Part shown: positions 37,067 through 45,643 of the stretch, piece after piece
Numbering within the stretch: the first letter of the stretch is position 1
Layout: every line of letters starts with the position of its first letter
Assembly (NCBI RefSeq): GCF_000691805.2
Contig: NZ_DF820493.1
Coordinates: 23,061 to 87,060, forward strand
Direction of reading: 5' to 3'
Source: Weissella oryzae SG25
Lineage (GTDB): Bacteria > Bacillota > Bacilli > Lactobacillales > Lactobacillaceae
Length of the DNA stretch: 64,000 nt
Notes under the pieces: generated by a model
Seen by the model: only the letters and a program-made list of their open reading frames with translations
Told to the model about the DNA's origin: nothing
The model's database searches: none
Translations under genes and position numbers: made by a program

Positions 37067-37666
37067 TTAATTATAGCGGTGCTGTTTAGTGTAAAACGCC
37101 ATGATGATTCCATGTGCGACTGATACATTTAGCGAACGGACTGAACCAGACTGCGGTAAATAAATCATCCGATCTGCTGCTTTGATAATATCATCCGCTA
37201 GCCCTAGCTGCTCCTCACCAAAGACAAATGCTGATTTCTCCGGAAATTCAACATCAAAAACATTTTCAGGATTGTATTCTGGTATATTATCGACTGCAAA
37301 AATTGTGTATCCTTCGCCATGCAATTCATCAAAAACTGTTTGAAAATCCGTAATTACATGGTGCTCGATATGTTCATAGTGATGTGCACCAACAGCCCCA
37401 CGGGTGTCATATTTTTTGACTCCCTCCTTACTATCAACCACCGTTCGATTTTCAGAATTAAGGAATATCACCTTACGACCAGAAAAAGCGTTTGTATTTC
37501 GAATTGCCGTTCCCTTGTTAAAATCATGGGATAGATTTTGTAAAATTGTTACTAATTTACCACGACGCCCGTCCAAAGCGGCCCGAATCTCATCATTTTC
37601 AAAGGACTTAAATTCATCTGTTACATTACGATAGTCGTTACTTCTTGATAGGTCAATATCAGCCAT
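37067..37666 (-). CDS. TrmH/SpoU family RNA 2'-O-methyltransferase
   Basis: 199 residues. SPOUT-fold knotted methylase with the three conserved motifs: N-rich KGTAIRNTNAFSG, FVFGEEQLGL, and YLPQSGSVRSLNVSVAHGI (SAM binding). It should methylate a ribose in tRNA or rRNA; the target is not deducible. Many close relatives are annotated as TrmH. GAGGAG precedes the ATG at 11 bases. Confidence 0.9.
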   Translation of the reverse strand: MADIDLSRSNDYRNVTDEFKSFENDEIRAALDGRRGKLVTILQNLSHDFNKGTAIRNTNAFSGRKVIFLNSENRTVVDSKEGVKKYDTRGAVGAHHYEHIEHHVITDFQTVFDELHGEGYTIFAVDNIPEYNPENVFDVEFPEKSAFVFGEEQLGLADDIIKAADRMIYLPQSGSVRSLNVSVAHGIIMAFYTKQHRYN

Positions 37667-37683
37667 TAATTATTCATCTCCTC

Positions 37684-37962
37684 TTATAGCGTAATAAACA
37701 TCCAAAGCGCAATTATAACTGTTAATAACAGTTCAATCACAATAATCCATTCATTTTTAGTTAACCGTTGCAGCTTTCCACCCGTTAGTTTAACCTTTGG
37801 TAAATCACGAGAGCTAATCAAAACTAGCAATGCGGTCATAATTAAAATTAATTGTGCAAAGAAACCGTACCAACGCATCATGTCGGATGGCAAGTTAATG
37901 AATAAAATTAAATTTGCACAAGCAGCTAAGAATACACTGAAAGCAAAAACAGTTATCGGCAT
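37684..37962 (-). CDS. Small membrane protein, three helices
   Basis: 92 residues with three hydrophobic segments (about 3-22, 30-48, 72-92) and a short basic loop (KVKLTGGKLQRLTKNEW). The family is not recognised. GAGGATC precedes the ATG. It lies 17 bases upstream of the TrmH-type gene on the same strand, so probably the same operon. Confidence 0.65.
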   Translation of the reverse strand: MPITVFAFSVFLAACANLILFINLPSDMMRWYGFFAQLILIMTALLVLISSRDLPKVKLTGGKLQRLTKNEWIIVIELLLTVIIALWMFITL

Positions 37963-38099
37963 TTTAGATCCTCACAAATCGCCAAAATACTAGTAAAACT
38001 CTAGCTGTAAGCATAGCGGAAAAAACGTTTAACTTCAAGTTAGAAAATAAGCTTTAAACCAACTAGCTTACTTTATCAATTTATTAAATGAGCGGAAAT

Positions 38100-38128
38100 T
38101 CCACATTTTAGCCAAAGTTAGGTATAAT
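38100..38128 (+). promoter_or_regulatory. Promoter of the zinc-ribbon gene and its leader
   Basis: Consensus -10 TATAAT (38123-38128) with TCCACA 17 bases upstream (38100-38105), a weak TTGACA-like -35. Confidence 0.55.
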
Positions 38129-38134
38129 AGAGTT

Positions 38135-38235
38135 ATTCAAAATACTGCGGGCTAGAGTAATTAGATAATTGTTAATTAAGACTAACGCGCTATTTGACCA
38201 CCTATCATTACGCGCATGATAGGTGGTTTTTTATG
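38135..38235 (+). ncRNA. Leader RNA or small RNA ending in an attenuator
   Basis: About 100 transcribed bases between a promoter and a strong terminator (ACCACCTATCA / TGATAGGTGGT plus T6, 38199-38235), placed 65 bases before the zinc-ribbon gene. ACGCGC occurs both before the terminator and in its loop. It could be a stand-alone sRNA or a cis-acting attenuator; no known riboswitch core is recognised. Confidence 0.45.
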
Positions 38236-38301
38236 GTGTCTGCATCCTTGATTACTACGTGCAAAACTGTGAACCACGTTAAAAGCTATTAGGAGGTCAT
38301 T

Positions 38302-38562
38302 ATGAATAAGTTTTGTCAAAGTTGCGCAATGCCACTATCAACTACAAATCAAGGAACAGATGCAGACGGAACACTGAGCACTGTATATTGCAACCTTTGC
38401 TACCAAAAAGGCGCATTTACAAATCCGAATATCACTTTTAATGAGATGGTTGCTCTCGGTAAAAAAGGAATTGATGAATCAGATTCAAACTTATTATCAA
38501 AGTTCTTCATGAAACTGTTTTATCCATCAATGCTGAAAAAAGCTGACCGGTTCAGCAAATAA
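38302..38562 (+). CDS. Putative zinc-ribbon protein
   Basis: 86 residues. Two CxxC knuckles (CQSCAMPL at 5-12 and CNLCYQKG at 31-38) followed by ITFNEMVALGKKGID, matching the small zinc-ribbon domain family found in Firmicutes. Function unknown; some relatives are fused to transcription factors. AGGAGG precedes the ATG. Monocistronic behind the attenuated leader. Confidence 0.82.
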   Translation: MNKFCQSCAMPLSTTNQGTDADGTLSTVYCNLCYQKGAFTNPNITFNEMVALGKKGIDESDSNLLSKFFMKLFYPSMLKKADRFSK

Positions 38563-38569
38563 GCAAATT

Positions 38570-38596
38570 GAGGTCTAATTTATTTAGACCTTTTTA
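38570..38596 (+). terminator. Terminator of the zinc-ribbon gene
   Basis: AGGTCTAA / TTAGACCT with a 4-base loop followed by T5. Confidence 0.85.
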
Positions 38597-38692
38597 ATTG
38601 ATACACCTTATAGTGCCATTTGAGTTGGCGGTTTTATTCATGAAATCCGGTGATTTTGATTGATTGTCTAGCTATAAACGTTGATATAACAA

Positions 38693-38736
38693 CAAAAAAG
38701 GCTCTAGATGTTAATTTATCAACATCTAAAACCTTT
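38693..38736 (-). terminator. Terminator of ssrA
   Basis: Minus-strand stem around TTAGATGTT / AACATCTA with outer GG/CC pairs and T6, 6 bases after the tmRNA 3' end. Confidence 0.8.
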
Positions 38737-38741
38737 GAAAA

Positions 38742-39105
38742 TGGAGCCGAGGGGAGTTGAACCCCTGTCCTAACATCTCGTAACTAAAACATCTACGTTC
38801 GTAGTCTACCAATTTAAAATTCACTAGTTTGTACGCCGATAAACAAGGCTATCGCACTAGCTAGTCTGCTTGTCCTCTTCAAAGTGTCTCCAGACAAAAG
38901 GCCACTTTGCGCAAATCGCAAAATTTTAGACCAAGATTAAAGGGCGATTACCTTTAACTTTGGCAACACTTGCTGGTTTTTAAGCAGCGAAAGCGTAAGT
39001 TTTGTTTGAATTTTTTGCAGTTATTCTGTCTGAGTGGATTATAGGGCCACAACCCCTAAACGCAATTTTAGCACGAACAATGCCAGTCGATTCCGTAACG
39101 ACCCC
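38742..39105 (-). ncRNA. ssrA: Transfer-messenger RNA
   Basis: 364 bases. The 5' end GGGGTCGTTACGGAATCGAC pairs with the 3' acceptor strand CGGCTCC plus discriminator A. The T-arm GGGGTTCAACTCCCC is intact. CCA is not encoded and must be added. The tag frame at 39018-38980 encodes AKNSNKTYAFAA after the charged alanine. tmRNA rescues stalled ribosomes and tags the peptide for degradation. Confidence 0.97.
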
Positions 39106-39206
39106 GTTAGTACCGTACTGAATAGTATAACTTATTTTTAACAATCATGCGAACTTTCTCCACCAATGAAATTACAGACAATTTAGCTGACGTATTTTTA
39201 AATAGT

Positions 39207-39246
39207 AAAGGCTAGTTAGCGTAATTACTCCACTAACTAGCCTTTT
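39207..39246. terminator. Bidirectional terminator after the 167-residue membrane gene
   Basis: AAAGGCTAGTTAG / CTAACTAGCCTTT with a 13-base loop and flanking A/T runs. Confidence 0.8.
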
Positions 39247-39273
39247 ATAATTCACTTATTTTAGTAATTACTA

Positions 39274-39777
39274 CTACTTAGCAGGTTCACTTTTGTGATT
39301 GAACTGCCGATTGTTCTCAATCAATTCTGGGTATTTATTGCTAGCGAGATGCCAAGTGACACCACGCTGAACAAATAAGGTTGCTCCCAAATAGATCAAA
39401 GCAGTAGTTCCGCTGCTAGTCCATAATCGATCAATTCCCAGATGTGCAGTAACCGTTAAAATCCACAAAACTAGGGTTATCCAGTTACCTTGGCGCATGA
39501 TTAAACCATCATCATTAATCCAAAAATGAGTTGATAACGCTCTAAGAAAGCCAAAAACAATAACATTAACTAACGATAGTGCAAAAAACCAATAAAACCC
39601 CTGATTAAACGTCAAATGCTTCACTTGGAGAAATTCATAGACCCCAATAATCATGATAATAATGAATGTTCGACTTTTAAAAGTTAAAATTTGGGCAGTT
39701 AACTGACGTCGTACCATCCATAATAGAAATAATAAACCCAAAAATAAATTAGCTAGGCTAACATTATTCAAATTCAT
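39274..39777 (-). CDS. Multi-pass membrane protein, possibly CcdC/DUF1453-like
   Basis: 167 residues with about five hydrophobic segments. The order of helices and the WINDDGLIMRQGNWITLVLW loop are reminiscent of CcdC/DUF1453 proteins, but the similarity is by eye only. The hydrophilic C-terminal tail is RQFNHKSEPAK. Function unknown. Monocistronic. Confidence 0.6.
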   Translation of the reverse strand: MNLNNVSLANLFLGLLFLLWMVRRQLTAQILTFKSRTFIIIMIIGVYEFLQVKHLTFNQGFYWFFALSLVNVIVFGFLRALSTHFWINDDGLIMRQGNWITLVLWILTVTAHLGIDRLWTSSGTTALIYLGATLFVQRGVTWHLASNKYPELIENNRQFNHKSEPAK

Positions 39778-39906
39778 AAAAATTACTCTTCTCTAGGTAG
39801 ATTTAAAAACTTCGTAATTATACACTCGTTTTACTACTAACGAAAGTTCTTACTTAAATTGACTAATATCAGAATTTAGCAAGCTACCTAGCTGATACAA
39901 CTTCCC

Positions 39907-40287
39907 TTAATGCTTTGGTCGCCAAAAAGACTGCATATCCTTTTTACCCTCAATTTGCCAATCAATCATCTTAGCCAAGAGTTGATAATCAACTTGTTCA
40001 TCAGCACCAATCCGCATTAATTTCGGCGTCTGATGATACCCAGACTGGTCAATTTCATGGGCAAAATGATCAAACTCGTCTTCTAATGAAACCGTCAGCC
40101 AATTTTTCGCACAATCAAAACCAATAATAAAAACACCATGGTCAAGGAATTATGCCATTCGCCATTTAAAGGCATCTTCAAGTTGTGGATAGCTCTTATT
40201 AATCCAAGTAAATATTTCACTCAAATGTGCTTGATTTTTAGGATTTTCAATTGCAGCTAGCCAATCCATTATACGTTGGTCTTTCAT
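39907..40287 (-). pseudogene. DUF1801/YdhG-like gene with an internal stop
   Basis: 127 codons in one frame from the ATG at 40287 to the TAA at 39907, broken by TAA at codon 46 (40150-40152). The two halves read as one DUF1801 (YdhG, frataxin-like iron chaperone) protein: IFTWINKSYPQLEDAFKWRM before the stop and FLDHGVFIIGFDCAKNWLTV after it. The expected family sequence there is W-x-M-P-x-F, so a single CAA-to-TAA change is the simplest cause. The surrounding frame is undamaged, suggesting recent loss or a sequencing error. Confidence 0.75.
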
Positions 40288-40338
40288 TCTTCATCACTTT
40301 CTTTTATAAGCCAGTTCATAAGTGCCTGTATTATTTCG

Positions 40339-41697
40339 CTAGTCACGATTAAAGTGCATTATAAAATACGTTTTGTCATCATGACGTTCAATTGTAATTT
40401 CACCAGCATGTTGATTAACAATTGACTTAACCATTGCTAACCCGATTCCATGTAGTCCACCTCGGCCTTTATAAAAACGCTCAAATAAATGTGGCAACTC
40501 AGTTGGATCAATTGCTGCACCATCATTGGCCACTGACAGCGTAATTTCTTTTTTTGTTTGCTGTAAAGTTACCTCAATTGTTGTATCAGCATATCTCAGA
40601 GCATTTGATAGAAGATTACTTAGAGCTCGATACATCGCTTTATAATTAATTGGCAGCTTAACTACACGATTAGGAACCTTGAAAGCCAATTTCAAAGCTC
40701 CCTTCTCTGCAATTGGTTGTTGTTCCATAACTGCATCTTTAACTAATTCACGTAAGTCAGTCATGACCATTTTTTGCTCATGGCTTAAATCAGCTAGTCG
40801 CGAACTTGCCAAAAGATCCTCGACTAATTCGCTCATGTGATCAGTTTCGGTCATGATAACCTTCGCCGCCATTTTAGGCTCCATTACATCATAGGCAATA
40901 CCTTCGGCGTAACTTTTAACTGCCATGAGTGGCGTGCGCAGTTCATGAGAAGCATTTTGAAAAAAAGTTCGTTGATTTTGTTCACTATTTTTTAATTCGC
41001 TAGCCGTCGTGTTCATAGCGGTTGCCAAGGTTGCTAACTCTTGGCTATCAAAATTTTCATCTAGAGGGGTAAAATCACCCTTACCAATTCGGCTAGCAAA
41101 TTGTGCCAAGTCAGACAAAGGCTTAACAATTCTACCAGTAATTAACGTCACTGCTAAGGAAAGCAAAAGAATTACCACACCAGCAACTGAAATCAAAATA
41201 AAGTTGACCATTCTTGAAAAGTTAGTGATTCCCGAAATATCAAGATATACAATCAGGGTCTCATTATTAGTAGTTTTACTTGATTCAAGATAAAAAGTCC
41301 GGTTATTAACTACAAAACGATAATTATGCAAATGATTCAAATTAACATTATCCGTCTCAAGAGCGTCAGCAATTTGCTTTGAAATTGTTTGGTCCAATTT
41401 TGAAGTTCCCGTCGGAGTCGTAACTGTATTGTCTTGCTTAATCGTAAATGATGAGGGATGTGTATTAAAAATTCCACGTGGCGCATTATCTACAACATTT
41501 TGATTTGGCTGGGCTTCCGTTGTGCTAGTATCTGCGTAATTAACCACCGTTAAAAGTTGCTCGGTCGTTGTACTCTTAATATAAGTATCCATGACCACAT
41601 TAAAAGCGCCGATTACAATCGCAAACGCTAATAGCACGAAACCAATATTGACCATTAGCATTCGTGCTTTAAGGCTTTGAATTCTTCTCTTAGGCAT
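40339..41697 (-). CDS. Sensor histidine kinase
   Basis: 452 residues. Helix 1 (about 12-35), extracellular Thr/Asn-rich sensor (36-155), helix 2 (160-185), HAMP (185-238), H-box FFQNASHELRTPLMAVKSYAEG, N-box ALSNLLSNALRYAD, F-box LFERFYKGRGG, and G-box GIGLAMVKSIV. It should autophosphorylate and signal to the receiver-only regulator encoded 20 bases upstream in the same operon. GAGGG precedes the ATG at a short 4-base spacing, so the ATG at 41661 is an alternative. Confidence 0.92.
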   Translation of the reverse strand: MPKRRIQSLKARMLMVNIGFVLLAFAIVIGAFNVVMDTYIKSTTTEQLLTVVNYADTSTTEAQPNQNVVDNAPRGIFNTHPSSFTIKQDNTVTTPTGTSKLDQTISKQIADALETDNVNLNHLHNYRFVVNNRTFYLESSKTTNNETLIVYLDISGITNFSRMVNFILISVAGVVILLLSLAVTLITGRIVKPLSDLAQFASRIGKGDFTPLDENFDSQELATLATAMNTTASELKNSEQNQRTFFQNASHELRTPLMAVKSYAEGIAYDVMEPKMAAKVIMTETDHMSELVEDLLASSRLADLSHEQKMVMTDLRELVKDAVMEQQPIAEKGALKLAFKVPNRVVKLPINYKAMYRALSNLLSNALRYADTTIEVTLQQTKKEITLSVANDGAAIDPTELPHLFERFYKGRGGLHGIGLAMVKSIVNQHAGEITIERHDDKTYFIMHFNRD

Positions 41698-41717
41698 AAT
41701 TCCCTCGCTTCATTAAA

Positions 41718-42110
41718 TTAAGCTTTACTATGCTTCTCTTCCTCAAATTCAATGCGTCTAAAAATTGCTTTTACGCGCATTACTAACTCCATTGGACTGA
41801 AAGGCTTTGTAAAGTAATCGTCTGATCCCAAATCTAACCCAGTCGCATAATCTAAATCACTATCGCGAGCTGTTAGCATAATAATTGGTACTGTTGATTG
41901 TTCACGTAAAGCCCGTAATATTGTAAAGCCATTTGAGCCAGGCATCATCACATCTAAAATCACAAAATCACTAGGTTCGACTTTAAATTGTTCTAACAGG
42001 GCATCCCCAGTTGCAAAGTCCATAACTTCAAAGTCAGCCTTTTCCAAAAAGGCTTTAATTGCTAAGCGAATATTGTCTTCATCATCTGCAATATAAATTT
42101 TCTTAGTCAT
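41718..42110 (-). CDS. Receiver-only response regulator (no DNA-binding domain)
   Basis: 130 residues. A complete receiver domain: IADDEDN acidic pocket, phospho-acceptor Asp in FVILDVMMPGSNG (about residue 54), Thr in MLTARDSD, Lys in DYFTKPFSP, and the alpha-5 helix VKAIFRRIEFE. It resembles OmpR regulators, but the frame stops (KHSKA) where the linker would begin, and the kinase gene starts 20 bases later, so no output domain remains. GAGGGAG precedes the ATG at 42110. Overlaps the alarmone synthetase gene by 8 bases. Confidence 0.9.
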   Translation of the reverse strand: MTKKIYIADDEDNIRLAIKAFLEKADFEVMDFATGDALLEQFKVEPSDFVILDVMMPGSNGFTILRALREQSTVPIIMLTARDSDLDYATGLDLGSDDYFTKPFSPMELVMRVKAIFRRIEFEEEKHSKA

Positions 42111-42762
42111 TATTTTCTCCCTCATTAATCAAATCAAGTAATTCATGGATTAAGTACATCCGCTCATCAAGTTCATGAATTTGGCCAGCTGAATTTTGTA
42201 ATTCTTCAGCAAGTGGCGCTGGCATTTCACCCCGATACTTATACCGAGCTTTATGCTCCAAGGTTGCCCAAAAATCCATTGCCTGTGTTCTCAATTGAAT
42301 TTCAACTCGTCGCCGTTGGTTATTAAAGAGACTGCCTAATTGCACCTCAACAATCAAATGATAACTTCGATAACCACTTGGTTTAGGGTTAGTCACATAG
42401 TCCTTTTCGCTAATAACTGTAAAATCAGGCTGGTTTTTAATCACTTCTGCAATTTCATAGATATTTTTAGCGTATGAGCTAATAATCCGAATCCCAGCAA
42501 TGTCAGATAATTCTGCTTGCGCTGCATCAGCGGTAACTGGTAAGCCTTTTTTCATTAACTTACCCGCAATTGATTCTGGCGCCTTGATTCGCGCCTTAAT
42601 ATGTTCAATGGGATTAATTGTTTCGTAAGCATTATAATAAGCATTAATATTATCAAGTTGTGTTTTAACAACCGCCAAGGCACTCTCATACTGGACCATA
42701 TCACGTTTCAAGCGTTCAAATTCTTCCGGTTTGAAACGTGCATTTAAGTATTCTTTTTCCAT
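42103..42762 (-). CDS. Small alarmone synthetase (RelQ/YjbM type)
   Basis: 219 residues. Single synthetase domain that transfers pyrophosphate from ATP to GTP or GDP to make (p)ppGpp; no HD hydrolase, TGS or ACT domain. Seen: HIKARIKAPESIAGKLMKK, LSDIAGIRIISSY, NPKPSGYRSYHLIVE, and EIQLRTQAMDFWATLEHKARYKY. Start ATG at 42762. First gene of an operon with a receiver-only regulator and a kinase. The common partner NAD kinase (ppnK) is not here. Confidence 0.93.
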   Translation of the reverse strand: MEKEYLNARFKPEEFERLKRDMVQYESALAVVKTQLDNINAYYNAYETINPIEHIKARIKAPESIAGKLMKKGLPVTADAAQAELSDIAGIRIISSYAKNIYEIAEVIKNQPDFTVISEKDYVTNPKPSGYRSYHLIVEVQLGSLFNNQRRRVEIQLRTQAMDFWATLEHKARYKYRGEMPAPLAEELQNSAGQIHELDERMYLIHELLDLINEGENND

Positions 42763-42837
42763 ATTATCCTATCTCTTAACTACTTCATTTTATTCATATT
42801 GCCAGAGAAAACTTAAAATAAATTGTAATTCTAGCTT

Positions 42838-43497
42838 TTATCGCAACCAATCAATCGGCTTTTGTCCATGCGTTTGTAAAAACTGATTAGTTTTTGAAAA
42901 AGGCTGTGAGCCCCAAAAGCCACGATATACCGACAAAGGCGATGGATGCGCCGATTTTACAATTAGATGTTTATGTTGATTAATTAACCGTGCTTTATCT
43001 TGAGCTTGTCGCCCCCATAAGATAAAGACTTTTGGTCTATCATCATCTGATGCAGCTTCAATAATCGCATCTGTTAACGGCTCCCATATCCTGCCACGAT
43101 GAATATTGGGTTTAGAGTCTTCAACCGTTAGAACCGTATTCAAAAGCAAGACTCCCTCCTCGGCCCAAGGAGTCAAATCATGATGATTACGCTCCTGTCC
43201 TAAATCACTGGCTAATTCAGTCAAAATATTGCGTAAAGAAGGTGGCGCGATCATTGTGTCTGGAACTGAAAAAGCCAGTCCTTGGGCTTGACCAGCCTGA
43301 TGATACGGATCTTGGCCGACAATTATCACCTTCGTATCAGCTAAGGCTGTGATTTCAATTGCTTTAAATATATTTTGTTCCGCTGGATAAACTATTTTCT
43401 GACTATGATAAAGTTGATTAATAAACTCCACCAATTTTTCAAAATACGTTGCGTCTAATTTTGCACGCAAAGGACCTGTCCAGTCTAACTTTTCCAT
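42838..43497 (-). CDS. ung: Uracil-DNA glycosylase
   Basis: 219 residues. Removes uracil from DNA for base excision repair. Seen: active-site [21 protein letters not shown] (catalytic Asp), [29 protein letters not shown], and the C-terminal [24 protein letters not shown] precedes the ATG. Confidence 0.98.
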   Translation of the reverse strand: MEKLDWTGPLRAKLDATYFEKLVEFINQLYHSQKIVYPAEQNIFKAIEITALADTKVIIVGQDPYHQAGQAQGLAFSVPDTMIAPPSLRNILTELASDLGQERNHHDLTPWAEEGVLLLNTVLTVEDSKPNIHRGRIWEPLTDAIIEAASDDDRPKVFILWGRQAQDKARLINQHKHLIVKSAHPSPLSVYRGFWGSQPFSKTNQFLQTHGQKPIDWLR

Positions 43498-43548
43498 GAT
43501 TACCCCTTAACTCATGCTCGTCTGACCATGATACTTTTATCTATTATA

Positions 43549-43795
43549 CTAAAAAAAGCGTCCACATGTTTTGCGGGCGCTTTAGTATTTTAATAGCCAT
43601 AATCTTACAAATTACGTGAAAGAGTGTTGTTTACTATGTTTTTGTGAACTGTCATATTTTTAGCTGAGATATATGATTCTGATACGCCATACACGGTTAA
43701 TCAGATCTGAAGGAGAAGTATTTCGTTTCACAGAATCAATATACTGTACGCTTGTCTAAAGACAATTCTTAATTTGTAAGTGCTATAAAATTACA
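43549..43795 (-). ncRNA. Candidate CcpA-repressed small RNA
   Basis: About 245 bases on the minus strand between a well-formed promoter with cre and a terminator (GGGCGCTTT/AAAGCGTCC stem, T7, 43551-43583). No plausible reading frame; the only ATG frame with any length is 12 codons without a Shine-Dalgarno. An 8-base-pair stem TGATTCTG / CAGAATCA (43731-43738 and 43674-43681) encloses CTTCTCCTTC (43709-43718), which is complementary to Shine-Dalgarno sequences. This is the layout of trans-acting sRNAs of Gram-positive bacteria that block translation starts. Confidence 0.5.
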
Positions 43796-43801
43796 CTTAT
43801 T

Positions 43802-43830
43802 ATTGTAAGCGCTTTCTACAAATTTGTAAA
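43802..43830 (-). promoter_or_regulatory. Promoter and cre of the candidate sRNA
   Basis: Minus-strand -35 TTTACA (43825-43830), 17-base spacer, -10 TACAAT (43802-43807). TGTAAGCGCTTTCT (43804-43817, plus-strand reading) matches the cre consensus at 13 of 14 positions and covers the -10 and half the spacer, a repressing position for CcpA. Confidence 0.65.
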
Positions 43831-43843
43831 CAACTTTTAAAAA

Positions 43844-43884
43844 TAAAAAGCTCTTAGTAAGTTAAACTACCTACTAAGAGCTTA
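43844..43884 (-). terminator. Terminator of rny
   Basis: Minus-strand AAGCTCTTAGTA / TACTAAGAGCTT stem followed by TTTATTTTT, just after the rny stop. It separates rny from the candidate sRNA. Confidence 0.8.
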
Positions 43885-43888
43885 AAAT

Positions 43889-45451
43889 TTATTTAGCGTA
43901 TTCAACTGAACGTGATTCGCGAATAACTGTAACCTTAATATGACCTGGATAATCAAGATCATGTTCGATTTGATTCTTAATATCACGTGCAATTACTGTT
44001 GTTTCCAAATCAGAAACAGCTGCTGGTTCAACAATCACGCGTACTTCACGTCCGGCCTGAATTGCAAACGACTTTTCGACCCCACTAAATCCATTAGCAA
44101 TAGTTTCAAGTTGTTGTAGCCGTTGTACGTAATTTTCTAGTGACTCTGAACGTGCTCCTGGTCGAGCTGCTGAAATCGAATCAGCTGCTGCAACCAAGAC
44201 AGCGATTACTGACTCAGGTTCAACATCACCATGGTGCGATGCAATTGTATTGATGATAACAGGTCGCTCGCCGTACTTAGTAGCCAATTCGACACCAAGT
44301 TCAACGTGCGAGCCATCAACTTCATGGTCAATCGCCTTTCCAATATCGTGTAATAATCCTGCGCGCTTAGCAAGCGTAACATCTTCGCCCAACTCGGCAG
44401 CCAACATGCCAGTGAGTTTTGCGACTTCGATTGAGTGAACTAACACATTTTGACCGTAGCTAGTTCGATAGTTCATACGACCAACGGTTTTGATTAAGTC
44501 CGGATGCAAATTATGAATGCCCAAGTCAAAGACTGTCTGTTCACCGACTTCACGAATATGCTCATCCATCTCTTTACGAGCCTTCTCAACCATCTCTTCG
44601 ATACGAGCAGGATGAATCCGTCCATCAGCAATCAATTTTTCCAAGGCGTTCTTAGCAATTTCACGTCGGACTGGATCAAATCCACTCAACACCACGGCCT
44701 CTGGCGTATCATCGATAATCAAATCGATTCCAGTAACCGTTTCAATCGCTCGAATATTTCGACCTTCACGGCCGATAATTCGTCCCTTCATATCATCGTT
44801 AGGTAAAGTAACAACAGACACGGTTGTTTCAGCAACCATATCAGCTGCAGATCGTTGAATTGCTTGCACAACAAGGTTCTTTGCACGCTTTTCCGCCTCT
44901 GCACTAGCTTGCTCTTCGCTCTCTTTAATTAGAACCGCACGCTCCTTTAACAAGGCATCGCGCGTTTCTGTCAAAACTAGCTCACGGGCCTCGTCATGTG
45001 ACATACTTGCCACCTTAACCAAGGTTTCTTCCCGTTCAGCAACTAACTTTTCCGCATGTTTTTGTTGATCAGTAACGCTTTGCCGTTGCTGATCTAGCTT
45101 CACTTCTTTTGCGGAAATAACTTCTTCACGCTTTTGAAGCGAAGCATCTTTTCGATCTAAAACAGACTCACGACTTACCAAGCGCTCTTCAGAGGCTTTC
45201 ACCTCACTACGGCGTTCTTGTAATTCACGCTCAATGCGATCTTGGTAACGTTGGCTTTCGTCACGCGCCTCAACCAAAGCAGTTTTTTTACTGTTTTCGG
45301 CATCTAATGCAGCTTGACTCGTGATATCTGAAGCAGTTTGGTGGGCACGCTCCAAAGCATGGTTTGTGCGGACTTTCGTCACAAGTGCGCCAAGCACCCC
45401 ACCGATTACGATTGCGACAAGCGACAGCAGAATCACAAATGAAATATCCAT
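43889..45451 (-). CDS. rny: Ribonuclease Y
   Basis: About 520 residues. Membrane-bound endoribonuclease that starts mRNA decay. N-terminal helix (3-25), long coiled coil with many Glu/Lys/Arg (30-200), KH domain ([15 protein letters not shown]), and HD catalytic domain with [12 protein letters not shown] and [18 protein letters not shown] is better spaced for the second of two adjacent ATGs (45451) than for the first (45454). Monocistronic. Confidence 0.97.
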   Translation of the reverse strand: MDISFVILLSLVAIVIGGVLGALVTKVRTNHALERAHQTASDITSQAALDAENSKKTALVEARDESQRYQDRIERELQERRSEVKASEERLVSRESVLDRKDASLQKREEVISAKEVKLDQQRQSVTDQQKHAEKLVAEREETLVKVASMSHDEARELVLTETRDALLKERAVLIKESEEQASAEAEKRAKNLVVQAIQRSAADMVAETTVSVVTLPNDDMKGRIIGREGRNIRAIETVTGIDLIIDDTPEAVVLSGFDPVRREIAKNALEKLIADGRIHPARIEEMVEKARKEMDEHIREVGEQTVFDLGIHNLHPDLIKTVGRMNYRTSYGQNVLVHSIEVAKLTGMLAAELGEDVTLAKRAGLLHDIGKAIDHEVDGSHVELGVELATKYGERPVIINTIASHHGDVEPESVIAVLVAAADSISAARPGARSESLENYVQRLQQLETIANGFSGVEKSFAIQAGREVRVIVEPAAVSDLETTVIARDIKNQIEHDLDYPGHIKVTVIRESRSVEYAK

Positions 45452-45577
45452 CATTTTGCTCCTGTCATTCTCATGTCATCATGAAATGTATTTTATAAAT
45501 TTTGCGCTTATTAACACAAATTTTATTTTAGGCTTAAAGTATAGTCCTGTCAACTTATACACAGGCTTAAGAACATA

Positions 45578-45602
45578 TAAAAATGCCGTTAAATCGGCTT
45601 TT
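45578..45602 (-). terminator. Terminator of the P-type-ATPase-like gene
   Basis: Minus-strand GCCG / CGGC with an ATTTAA loop and ATTTTTAT tail; short but well placed. Confidence 0.5.
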
Positions 45603-45643
45603 GCTCCGTCTAACGACATATATTACTTTTATTAATTTTTAAA

